Below, one piece after another: positions 22,657 through 33,137 of a stretch of DNA of 64,000 nt. The stretch comes from Bretschneidera sinensis (taxonomy: Eukaryota > Streptophyta > Magnoliopsida > Brassicales > Akaniaceae): positions 76,526,501 to 76,590,500 of the forward strand of contig CM043698.1 of assembly GCA_023935145.1 (NCBI GenBank). The letters run 5' to 3'. Within the stretch, counting starts at the first letter, position 1, and the number at the start of each line of letters is the position of its first letter. The notes below the pieces were generated by a model, which saw only the letters and a list, made by a program, of their open reading frames with translations, made no database searches and was not told where the DNA came from. A program made the translations under genes and the position numbers.

Positions 22657-22912
22657 TCATCGACATCATCTCCGTTGCCGCTCTTATTTCGGAAACACTG
22701 TTGCCACGTCAGCCTTAAAGGCCACATCAACGCCACCTCACTGCCACGTCAGTGCCACGTCACTTGTTGACATCACATCTACTGCCGCTCCTGTTTCAGA
22801 AACGCTGCTGTCACGTCAGCCCTAAAGGCCACATCAACGCCACTTCACTGACACGTCAGTGCCACGTCACCCGTTGACCACCACATCATCAGTTGACCGC
22901 CACATCACCGGT
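22657..22912 (+). repeat. GC-rich leader repeats of copia C
   Basis: A segment of about 113 bases (actgccgctc.tatttc.gaaac.ctg ... cacgtcag ... ccacgtcacc) is tandemly duplicated. Many CCACGTCA / CCACATCA octamers occur within the two copies. The octamer core ACGTCA matches bZIP (CRE/C-box-like) sites, but the repetition may also be structural. It is non-coding leader between the primer site and gag. Confidence 0.75.
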
Positions 22913-22943
22913 TTCTTGGAGGTTCACCTTCCTCTTTGTGCAT

Positions 22944-25900
22944 ATGGCTGAATCGTACTTACCCCGGGTTATTACTACTGTTCTGGATGAATCTAATTAT
23001 GTTGTGTGGGCTCAAGAAATGTCTGGTTTCCTCCGTGGACATAAATTGTGGCGTTACGTGACTGGAGATATCACTGAACCCAAGAAGAAGGACGATGAAG
23101 ATGCTCACAAATATGTTGACCGTCTAGAGGACTGGGATAGTAAAAATCACGAGATTCTCACATGGTTTCGTGCCACTATTATCGCAGAAATCAAACTTCA
23201 ATTTGGTACACTCCATACAGCTAAAGAAGCTTGGGATCTTCTCCAACACCGCTACACCAGGGCAGACATCTCAAATCGGTATCGTCTTCTTTCCATCCTT
23301 CATAGCATGCGCCAAGAACCTGGACAAACTATCAACAGCTTTCTATCTCAGATGACTGCCGTGTGGAACCAGTTAGCTCTCACTAAGCCAACTTGGGAAT
23401 GCACAAAAGACGCTGATGGTCATAGAAAATACTGAACTGAGATACGCATTATGCAATTCCTGATGGGTTTGAGAGAGGAATTTGAACCTGTAAGAGCTTC
23501 AATCCTACATCGAGGCGCAATACCTCCCTTAAACGACGTTCTTTCTGATCTACTCAGTGAGGAAACACGTCTCGCCACATTACAAGGATCTCATACAGAT
23601 GTTGCCCTTGCAGCACCCGTTGCTCTTGCCACACCAGCTGCCAAGACAAACTCATACCAGAAGCCCTTATATTGCAAGTATTGTCATTCACAAGGGCATG
23701 AATTGCTCAAATGTCCTTCTCGCCTATGTAAAGTCTGTAGAGAACCGGGTCACTATCTTGTAGACTGCCCTAAACTTCCTTATGGAAATCAGTCAAATGG
23801 GAACCAATATCGCTCACGAGGCTCATACAATTGGTTCCATTCCAAGTCAAAGAATACTGCTGCTGTAGCCACTGATGCTACACCAACTTTATCCAGCTCT
23901 TCACCTGATTGGAGTGGTTTATGCACCATTCTTACCGAGGCTCTAACTAAAACTGGTAACAATATAGCCATGTCAGCTACACCAGGTACATCCCGATGGT
24001 ATTTTGATTCTGCTTGTTGCAATCATATGACTTCTGATGCCTCCATATTTTCCTTTAAAACCCGTGATAAGTATGCACCTACTATTCACACTGCCAATGG
24101 ATCAAATATGTTGGTCAGCCACACTGGACATGTTGACAATTCTCATCTGTCTCTCCCTGACACATATTTGGTTCCTAATCTTACGCTTAACCTTATATCT
24201 GTTGGACAACTATGTGATCTTGGACTTGATTTGCATTTTTCTTCTACTGGTTGTCATGTGCAGGACCCTCGGACAGGAAAACTCCTTGGAACCGGCCGTA
24301 AAGTTGGACGCCTCTTTGAGCTTACTCACCTCCAAGTCCCATCATCACCATCACCAAACCAATCAGCCGCATCCATCCCAGCACACTCTCCTGTGGAATT
24401 GTGGCACTCTCGGTTAGGTCACACTTCATCCAGCCCTCTACGTTCTCTTATTTCTAGTGGTCAGTTAGGATCACTTCAGCATGAGTCTTTTCATTGTATT
24501 CATTGTCAACTTGCAAAACAATCAGATTTACCTTTTAATGAGAGTCAGTCTGTTTCCCTTGTACCTTTTGATTTAGTTCATTCTGACGTTTGGGGGCCTT
24601 CTCCTCATACATCAATGGGTGGTGCTCATTATTTTGTTATATTTGTGGATGACTATTCTCGTTATACTTAGTTGTTTCTTATGAAAAGCAGATCTAAACT
24701 CTTTCAAATATATTCTGATTTTTCTTCTATGGTTAAAACTCAATTCTCTCGAAATATCAAAATTTTTCATTCAGATAATGCAATAGAATATAAAGACCGT
24801 GTTTTTCTAAACCTACTTCACAAAAATGGCATGCTTCCCCACCGCTCGTGTCCTGGAACCTCCCAACAAAATGGACGAGCCGAACGCAAACATAGACATA
24901 TTCTTGACACTGTTCGTGCTCTACTCATTTCGTCATCATGTCCTGAATGTTTTTGGGGTGATGCTGCCTTAACCGCAGTGTACACAATCAATCGTGTCCC
25001 TTCCGCTACAATCCAAAATCAGTCTCCATTCGAGGGCCTTTTCGGTAAATCTCCTGATTACTCTAACCTCAAAGTCTTTGGTTGCACTTGTTTTGTTCTT
25101 CTCAAACCACATGAACACAACAAATTACAACCAAGGGCTCATCTATGTTGTTTCATTGGATATGGTATTGAACATAAGGGGTATCGGTGCTGGGATCCTA
25201 TTTCTAAAACTCTTCGTATCACTCGTCATGTCATTTTTTGGGAACATCAAATGTTCTCTTCGTTACGGTCATTTGACATGTCAACCATCACTAACTCCAA
25301 ATTCTTTACTGATCCATCTATTGAGTTATTTCCTGAGAATCCAGTTTCAGGTACTGTTGAGTCTACCTCCGAATCACCAGCCGATATCACCCCTTCTGTT
25401 CCGGACCCAGCTTCAGCTCCAGAACCCTCAACTGACCTCACCTCTCCGACTCAATCGGTCGTGCCCGAGGATATTCATATGTCTGATGAGTCTGCACCAA
25501 CTCCCTCTGAGAGCCATTCTCCAGATCACCCCCGCAGATCTACCAGGGTAACTCATCCCCCTTCTCATCTTGCTGATTACCATTGTGATTATCATTGATT
25601 TTCCACTATACTTCATCTGCATGAGCTTCAATCCTATAAGGAGGCCAGTACTAATTCACTTTGGCAGAAAGCAATGGATGAAGAACTTCAGGCCCTAGCT
25701 AAAACTCATACCTGGGATATTGTTGATCTGCCCCCTGGAAAAACTCCTATTGGGTGCAAATGGGTGTTTAAGATCAAGACACTTTCTGATGGCTCTATTG
25801 AACGATATAAAGCCCGACTTGTTGCCAAGGGATTTGCTCAGGAATATGGCATTGACTATGAAGAGACATTTGCTCCAGTGGCGAGGCTCACATTTGTCCG

Positions 25901-27152
25901 TACACTCCTTGCTGTCGCCGCCATTCGAAGATGGACTCTATTTCAAATGGATGTCAAAAATGCATTTCTCAATGGGGATCTTTTTGAAGAAGTCTATATA
26001 CATACACCTCCCGGCTTGGATGCCCCTCAAAACAAAGTTTGTCACCTTCGCCGTGCCCTATATGGTTTGAAACAAGCTCCACGTGCCTGGTTTGCCAAAT
26101 TCAGCACTACCATTCATCAGTTTGGGTTCACACCGAGTGCTCATGATTCAGCTCTGTTTATCTGCCATACTATCAACGGTATTATCATTCTTTTACTATA
26201 CGTGGATGATATGGTTATTACTGGAGATGATCTACATGGTATTTCTGAACTCAAAAAGTTTCTCAGTGGTCAATTCGAGATGAAAGATCTTGGCGTGCTC
26301 ACTTATTTTCTTGGCCTCGAAGTCTCATCTAATTCTGATGGATTTTTTCTCTCTCAGGCCAAATATGGCTCGGACCTCCTTTCCAAGGCTGGGATCACTG
26401 ACTCAACCACTGCCACTACTCCTCTCGAACCGAATGTCAGACTTACCCCACTCAATGGTTCACCTCTTCAGGATGCCACTCTATATCGTCAACTGGTTGG
26501 AAGTTTTGTATATCTTACTGTCACTCGCATTGACATTGCATATGCCGTTCATCAGGTCAGTCGGTTCTTGTCCGCTCCTCGGACCACCCATTACTCGGCT
26601 GTTCTTCGCATTCTTAGGTACGTCAAGGGTACTTTATTTCATGGGCTTCATTTCTTAGCACAGCCTGTCCCTGTTTTACAAGCCTATTCTGATGCCGATT
26701 GGGCCGGAGACCCCACCGACAGACGTTCAACCACTGGTTACTGTTTCTTTTTGGGCAATTCTCTCATTTCCTAGCGTAGTAAGAAACGAACTGTGGTTGC
26801 TCGCTCCAGTACTGAAGCTGAATATCGTGCCATGGCTGATGCAACTCAAGAACTTATCTGGCTTCGATGGCTACTCGCTGACATGGGTATCTCTTCTCCT
26901 GCTGCCACTATCCTACACTGTGACAACAGGAGTGCTATTCAGATCGCTCACAATGATGTCTTCCACGAGCATACAAATCACATCGAGAATGATATCCACT
27001 TCATCCGTGATCACATTCACCAGAATACGGTTCGTCTACAATCTGTCAGTTCAGCCGATCAGACAGCTGACATTTTCACTAAGGCTCATCCACCCGGACG
27101 CTTTCACTCTCCGGTTTCCAAACTCAAGTTCACCTCCCACTTACCGCCTTGA
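22944..27152 (+). pseudogene. Copia C gag-pol polyprotein, one frame with four stops
   Basis: One reading frame of about 1400 codons starting MAESYLPRVITTV. Order: gag (22944-23700); two CCHC zinc knuckles CKYCHSQGHELLKC and CKVCREPGHYLVDC (about 23670-23770); a protease with FDSACCNHMTSD near 24003; the integrase HHCC finger (24400-24520) and core (HSDVWGPS, FHSDNAIEYKD, QQNGRAERKH); RT from 25674 with LLLYVDDMVITG; RNase H with YSDADWAGDPTDRRSTTGY and STEAEYRAMADATQELIW. There are no frameshifts, only four in-frame stops: TGA 23433, TAG 24669, TGA 25596 and TAG 26772. Comparison with copia A and the family suggests the first was CGA and the two TAG were TGG, all explicable as C/G-to-T/A decay. 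The integrase stop lies just after VDDYSRYT. Confidence 0.93.
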
Positions 27153-27165
27153 GTTTGAGGGAGGA
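27151..27165 (+). other. Polypurine tract of copia C
   Basis: gagtttgagggagga lies directly before the 3' LTR and overlaps the gag-pol stop codon region. Confidence 0.85.
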
Positions 27166-27381
27166 TGTTAATGTATTATATGGGCTTAGTCCCACATTGA
27201 TTGTGTATAGCTTTGCTTCTCCTATTAGCTTGTATAAATAGGATAATCCCACATTGGTTGTGTATAGCTTTACTTCTCCTATTAGCTTATATAAGTAGGA
27301 TAGCTCCCTTTGTAAGTAAATCACACCATTCAATACAATTCTTCTTTTTATATTATCTCACTTCCTCTCTTAAATTCAACA
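27166..27381 (+). repeat. 3' LTR of copia C
   Basis: 216 bp, TG...CA, with the same internal 57-bp duplication as the 5' LTR and about six differences from it. The target duplication TTCAC follows. Confidence 0.94.
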
Positions 27382-27427
27382 TTCACCTCAACAATTGTAT
27401 CGTTGAGAATCAAATCCGTGACCTTGA

Positions 27428-27438
27428 CTCTGATACCG
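27428..27438 (-). other. Primer-site-like sequence of the TRIM-like element
   Basis: The minus strand reads GGTATCAGAGT directly inside the small LTR at 27441-27595. This is a Met-tRNA primer-site match and fits a minus-strand LTR element whose 5' LTR is the right copy. Confidence 0.6.
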
Positions 27439-27440
27439 AT

Positions 27441-27595
27441 TGTCAAGATCGGACGTCTAGCACTATGTCAAAAACTATAACTGATAGTGAAAATACAACT
27501 CAAACCACTTAAACTGCACAGCAACACAAGCGATACGAGTCAGCAGTAACTTGAACCCAACTTGAGCCTTAACCACTGGTATATTGTTACCAACA
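27441..27595 (-). repeat. Small divergent LTR (5' copy) of a TRIM-like element
   Basis: 155 bp. Read on the minus strand it starts TGTTGGTAAC and ends CGATCTTGACA next to the primer site. It is partner to 22153-22280. Without copia C only about 75 bases separate the two copies, far less than any autonomous element. No target duplication is visible. Confidence 0.55.
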
Positions 27596-29096
27596 CCTGG
27601 CCAACAATGCTACCAGGAATCGACACTGGTCTAAATGGCTAAACATCAATCCATGGAAAGAATTTCCTATTGGGTCCAGCTGCTTCATGGGTTTCATATG
27701 TTCACATTTTTTCTTAACCATCAGATCAACAAATAAAATAGCAATTGTATTAAAAATAAAAAAGACAAGGAGACAGCAATGTCACGATTTGAGACTGAAA
27801 CAATTTATGAGATTTGAGGTTGCGAGCTTACGAGAATTGAGGCATTTTAGAGAGACAGAGAGATATGAAGTGAGACTGCGAATAGCGATCTTAAGGGGTT
27901 GGAGAATTGAAAGACAAAGGGAGAGAGAAACGATAGAGAGAGAAGACTTTGAGACGCGACGGCTCAAGTTTTTCATTTCAGAGAGAGTCTCTTGCGATTT
28001 TGAGGAAGCAAATGTAAGGTTTTGGGTTGGTGGGTATCTTTCTGGCCGTGTGGGTAGGTTTGGTGGTGTAAAAACGTTGGTTAATGGTTGTAAGGACAAA
28101 ATGGTCTTTTGACATGCTACAAGATAAAATTTGCTGTCTATTTAAAAAATAAATCGTGTATTTAGCGTCTTCCAAAAATTAAACAGAGAATAATTTTTTA
28201 TAGTTTGGTACCAAAAAAATGAAATATTTAATAACTAAAGCTAATTTTTTTATCAAAAAGACGAAAAAAAAAAATTGATATTTTTATTTTTTCTTTATAT
28301 CTTCCTTTTTATTTTCTTTTTTTCAATTAAGAAAAGTCTGTAAGGAGTGGGTCATGGTTGCTCAAAGTTTCCTCAACGCTCCAGCCCGTAACGGCTAGTC
28401 AACGTTTTCCTCAAACGTGGAACATCTGCTCTTACCTCTTTAGCACGCACGACATTGTGAATCTTTTGGGCGTGCGCAGCCCACTTTGTAGTGAACAAAT
28501 CCGTTCCTATCAGCACCAACAAAGTTGTTTCATCAATCATTTCCTTCAATTTTTTTTCTCTTTTTAAATTTGGTGGGTGCAATTTACAAATAAGCATCGA
28601 TCTTAAGTATTGTTTAACTTCTTCAATAATTATGCCCAAAAAAAATGAAGGAAAATGATGTACCTGTAGAGAAAAAAAATAAAGAAAAATACTGATATGG
28701 CGAGTTTCCTTGATAATGGGATATGATTTAGTGAAATTTTTAGGTTTGCAATCAATCACTGTGAATAAAGAAAAGATAGATTAAAATAAAACTTAAAATA
28801 TGTTTCGATGAAGGAAATTAAAGAAAATCACGAAATTAAACTTAAAATATGTTTAGTGAACTTCACCGGCACGTATTACTCGTGACCCACAGCCCTAACT
28901 GACACTTGTCAGTTGCCAACTGACTTCCTTGAATAGCAGGTGAAGAAAGAATCCCGCTTTCGAGAAAAGAACACGAAAACGATGACCTCACAGCAATTTG
29001 CTCAACAGAGATGCGATATTTTTTCTTAGATTTAGTGTTTTGCATCAAACTATTTCAACAGATTTTTTAGCGGGAGCTGAGAGAATTGCCGAGAAT
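27596..29096. other. Intergenic; upstream region of the TVP15-like gene
   Basis: A GA-rich stretch (27780-28000, gagagacagagagat) gives spurious open frames on both strands. A minus-strand open frame at 28373-28759 ends ...RADVPRLRKTLTSRYGLER but matches no family I recognise. The last ~230 bases before 29097 are the likely promoter and leader of the TVP15-like gene; no clear TATA box stands out. Confidence 0.45.
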
Positions 29097-29502
29097 ATGG
29101 CGAGAAACGGAGAGCCCGAGAACGTACCTAGAGCTTCGGTGAGCTCCAGACTGAGAAGAACAGATCCCTTCCTGGTTGTGTGCAGATGCTTCAGCCTGAT
29201 AACTGCACTCACTGCGATCCTTTGCATTGCCGTCAATGTCCTCTCTGCTGTTCGCTCCTTTCAGGATGGATCTGATGTATATAATACTCTCTCTCTGTAT
29301 TTGCAAGTGTGTGTTTATGATTGTTGTGTAATGGTGGATTTTTCTGTAGATATTCGATGGAATATTTCGGTGTTATGCAATGGTGATTGCGTGTTTCGTG
29401 GTTCTCGCGGAGACGGAATGGGGATTCATTACCAAATTTTGGAAGGTTTGTTTCCTTTTTTTTTTTAATTTTCTTTTTTCACATTCTGAATTGTTTGAAG
29501 AA

Positions 29503-29537
<35 letters not shown>

Positions 29538-32500
29538 TCAGTTAGTTATACTTTTTCGATTTTAGTGTCTTTTAAGTGGATTGATTGGTAATTAAAGTAG
29601 TTACTTGAATCTTCTTCAACATTGGAGGAAATTTTTAGATATCGATTTTTTATTACCTAATTTTAGTACAACTTTATTTCTTATTCTGTTCTTTTTTATT
29701 ATTATTATTGTTTACTATATTCTGTTTGTTTCATACTATGAAATAACTCACAAGAAAACATTTTTCATACTATCTATTTTCATATTTGGTCTGGCAGAGG
29801 AAAGTGGGTTGACAAGAAAATGGTTTCTGATCAACAGAAAGCAAAACTTTAATTTCGCCAAATTTTTCCTGATTCAGTATTTTATCTTAGTTTAACCAGT
29901 TATTTTGTGTTTAGACATTCGATCGAGTTGCCAGTGATTGAAACATAAATTTGAATGTATGCCTACTGAGTCATGCTTCTTTAATTTGATGCACCTTGAA
30001 TTTGTTAAAGCTGAAAGTTACAAAAAGGAGGCTGATATATCTAGACTGTTGATTCTAGTTTAAACTTCAAGCATTATCATACATGATTCATGAAGTTTAT
30101 GCAGCATGTGTTGAGTTAATAGAATTATTTTAATTTCCACAAAAAACAAGTTGAACTCATTTTAAATGGGGCAGAGGTAGTATGAAAATCTCTAATTATT
30201 TATTTTCCGCGTGACATTCAATGTATCCTTGGTGTTATGGTTCCATCCTGTAAAGGATCACCCAGTTATGGTCCAACCCAAGTGGGGTCATGGACCTCAT
30301 GGTGTTGTATGTTTAGGAAGATTTTTTTCCATTTGATGATATCTGCTAGCAGATTTTGTACTAAAAGCAGAATGATACGATTTCGTAGACCTTGTGTTTA
30401 AAGGTGATATTATGTAGAAAGAGGATGTGGATCTTGTGTTTCGAATGATATGATTATAGGGACCATTTTTTTGGCTGAAATAGTTCTTTTGTGAATAGAT
30501 AAAGATTGCAAGTGTACTTAGTTCCTCAGGAAGCAAAATTTATTAAAGTGAAATAAGAACAAGCAACTCAGAAGAAACCACTTTCTTTAAATAGAGTAAC
30601 TGTTTATTTACCGAAAAAAGAAATTAATGACTTCTCTTCTGGGATTTGCTCCCTCGTGGAGGCTGACCAAAGCAAGAAATAAAAATAAATTATATAGGAA
30701 TTGTTTGCAGCAACTAATCTTTATAAAAAATTTACTTTATTTACTTATGTCAGTGTACTTAGTTTTAGTCCATATGCATACCATTTCTGGACTTGTTACA
30801 ATTAAGATTCTTCGTCAATTTATCTAATGTTAATTTCTACTGAACATTTTGCAGATTTTGGAGTACTGGGCTGGTAGGGGTATGCTTCAGATCTTGTATG
30901 TCCTATACTTCCACAAGAACTTTCTTGTTTTTCCCTCTACATTCCTCCTTTTCTTGAGAGTTTCCTGGTTTCCGATTCAGCTACTGGATAAAACCAGCCT
31001 AAATCCACCGTGATAATGAAGTTATTAATAATATTAGGTTTTCGTAACTTGACTTCTGATGGTTGGGCTGGTGAGTTAAGTTTTTCTGGATCCAATGAAA
31101 AACAAATCAAGTTAATCTTGAAAGACAAACTTTAATTGAAGCAAAAACTTTGCCAAGCAGTGGGTAACTGCAGACTGCAATTGGACCAGAGAATGAATGT
31201 TCCAGTGCACCATAAATCTTAATTACACGTTAATGTCACTGTCATGTAACTTCGATTCAAATGTTTGAAATTATCTAACTTTGATAGAAGCTATTTTGGA
31301 TAAATGGATCTAGCCCATATACACAGAGAGAGAGATAATACTGTTCAGTTATTTTAAAGTTATGAATGTTCTTTTCAGTGTTGCTGTGATGACGAGAGCT
31401 TTCCCTGATTATACTGCGAAGCAAAAGGATCTTGTTCTTCTCCGAAACATAGCAAGCTATATGCTCCTTTCTTGTGGAGTAGTCTATATTATTTCGGTAA
31501 GATAATGGAAAAGCATCAATTAGCCGTATGATAACCCAGCAGCATTTTTACCTATTCTTTTCTTTTTAGTATGAATATGGTACACAACCTTTTCCTGTTG
31601 AAGTTGATAGATTCCTTTACTTATGCGCCTTGATGAGAATTTCTAAGTTAAATTAATTTGATTCTTAGCTGATTCAGCTAAGCTCCAGTCACTTTATGAT
31701 ATCTTTTTTTTTAAAGTCACTTTGTGATATCTTGCTGAGCAATTTGAGGAAGGTGTCAACTGAAGGACCTAAATTATAAGTTTTCTTTTGTTTCAGCAGT
31801 TTCTGATTCTATCAAGTAATAAGATTGCAAAATTTTGTTGTCTATATGTACTTATGGTTTCATGGTTGTGTTGACTTTTGACAATGGAATTTGCAAGTCC
31901 TTCTAAGCTGTGTTTTTCTCTTCTGGAATTCATAGATAAAATTGATAATGTTCAATACTTAAATTACAATTCTAATTGTCAGGGACTTCTATGCATTGGC
32001 TTTCTGAAACGTGCTCGGCAGCAGAAAGAAATTTCAAAGGAGCAAGCAGTCAAGGATCTGGAGGTAAGCTATCATATTGTCATAGTTTCTGATGTGATGA
32101 ATGGTACTAAGAGTTAAAATGAGGTTTTTGTTCTGCATTTAAACTCTGGTCTTGTCTTTGTTTGCATTTTCTTCGTAACCATGACTTCATTTTATGGAGG
32201 TTGTCTAATTATAATGCAGATTTCTATTGGAGAAAAGAAGGGCATGCATTTGTGACTAGCTGAATTCTATTTGTTATGCTTCATGCTTGCAAGTAAAACT
32301 ATGCCAATTGGCTATTATTGACCCAACATAGAAATCTAGAATGCTGAGAGAGAGGATAATGGTAATGATGAACCAGCTGATTCTACTAGATTCCATTGAA
32401 CATCTATTATATAGCGCGCATTGCATATCAAACAATATCACTGATCGAGATTAGCTTTGTTCATCTCTCTTAAATGAGGCCATACGGTGGGCTGTTTTTG

Positions 32501-33137
32501 ATACACGGCACATAATATGATTATATGTCCAGTGTGTTGCTAAGAGGGTGTGCCTCTTCTGTACTTCCTTCGACTTGGACCACTACATATCAGCCCTCTA
32601 TGTTTCATCATCTTGTTGAGACATGAAATGAAATGATACAGAATTAAGCATTACCCTCCCTTAGTTTTAAAACTGAGAATACTGTAAACAGTAAAGAGCA
32701 TGTCATTGCGATGCCTAATAAACATGTCTACAATCTTCCATTAGGCTGATTGAAGTGACAGCACTTGTAGGCTATTTACTTTATGCCTTTCTATGGTTAC
32801 ATCAGGATCCCTTTCAGGTCTAACTGAGCAGAATATTAAGCAAAAACATTCTGGAACCTGGATTTAGATCGATTTTGTATGCATACCAGTGGGTACTATA
32901 ATAGTACCATAGTTTTTAGTTTTATGGAATGCATTCTTTCTGAATTTTGTGTTTTTTTTGTTTCTATCAATTGTCAATATAGAGAGATTTTTCTTATTTA
33001 CTCCACTTTTCCACTTCCCCAACAAGAAAAAAAAATAAATCTAACATACTGTTCTTATTGGCTCTTGTTGACAATCACAGGAATTGGAACGGCGAAGGGA
33101 GGAGCTTGAACAATTACTCATGGCAGAAAGGGTTTGA
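29097..33137 (+). CDS. TVP15-like Golgi membrane protein (COPI-associated family)
   Basis: Six coding exons with GT-AG introns and matching phases: 29097-29276, 29350-29445, 30855-30895, 31379-31496, 31983-32063 and 33081-33137, giving a 190-residue protein. It starts MARNGEPENVPRASVSSRLR. Four hydrophobic segments follow: about residues 24-48 (VVCRCFSLITALTAILCIAV), 66-84, 92-112 and 132-158. The C-terminus is charged and probably helical (ELERRREELEQLLMAERV). Arrangement and conserved patches (YWAGRGMLQI, RAFPDY) fit the COPI-associated / TVP15 family, small multi-spanning Golgi proteins tied to vesicle traffic. The reading frame is intact throughout. Intron 2 is 1.4 kb and the last intron about 1 kb. 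The family call is from memory of the domain and not a search. Confidence 0.85.
29500..29539. repeat. (GT)n(AT)n microsatellite in TVP15 intron 2
   Basis: About ten TG units run directly into about eight TA units inside the second intron. Confidence 0.95.

Larger units (their letters stand above)
22300..27381 (+). mobile_element. Copia C: nearly open Ty1/copia retrotransposon
   Basis: Complete plus-strand element: 5' LTR 22300-22515, Met-tRNA primer site 22516-22530, a single-frame gag-pol 22944-27152, polypurine tract 27151-27165 and 3' LTR 27166-27381. It is flanked by a perfect 5-bp duplication TTCAC (22295-22299 and 27382-27386). The LTRs differ at about six of 216 positions by eye, so it is the youngest copia here. 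It is the same family as copia A. It is inactive only through point-mutation stops. Confidence 0.96.

Noticed and set aside
27687..28112. 141-codon plus-strand ORF rich in Arg/Glu
   Set aside because: It is the translation of a GAGA-rich tract; open frames occur on both strands, as expected from low complexity.
28373..28759. 128-codon minus-strand ORF near TVP15
   Set aside because: The C-terminal part (KWAAHAQKIHNVVRAKEVRA) looks peptide-like, but no family was recognised and no start or promoter context supports it. It may be a remnant.
29605..29895. 96-codon ORF inside the TVP15-like locus
   Set aside because: Lies wholly within intron 2 and is T-rich hydrophobic sequence without conservation.
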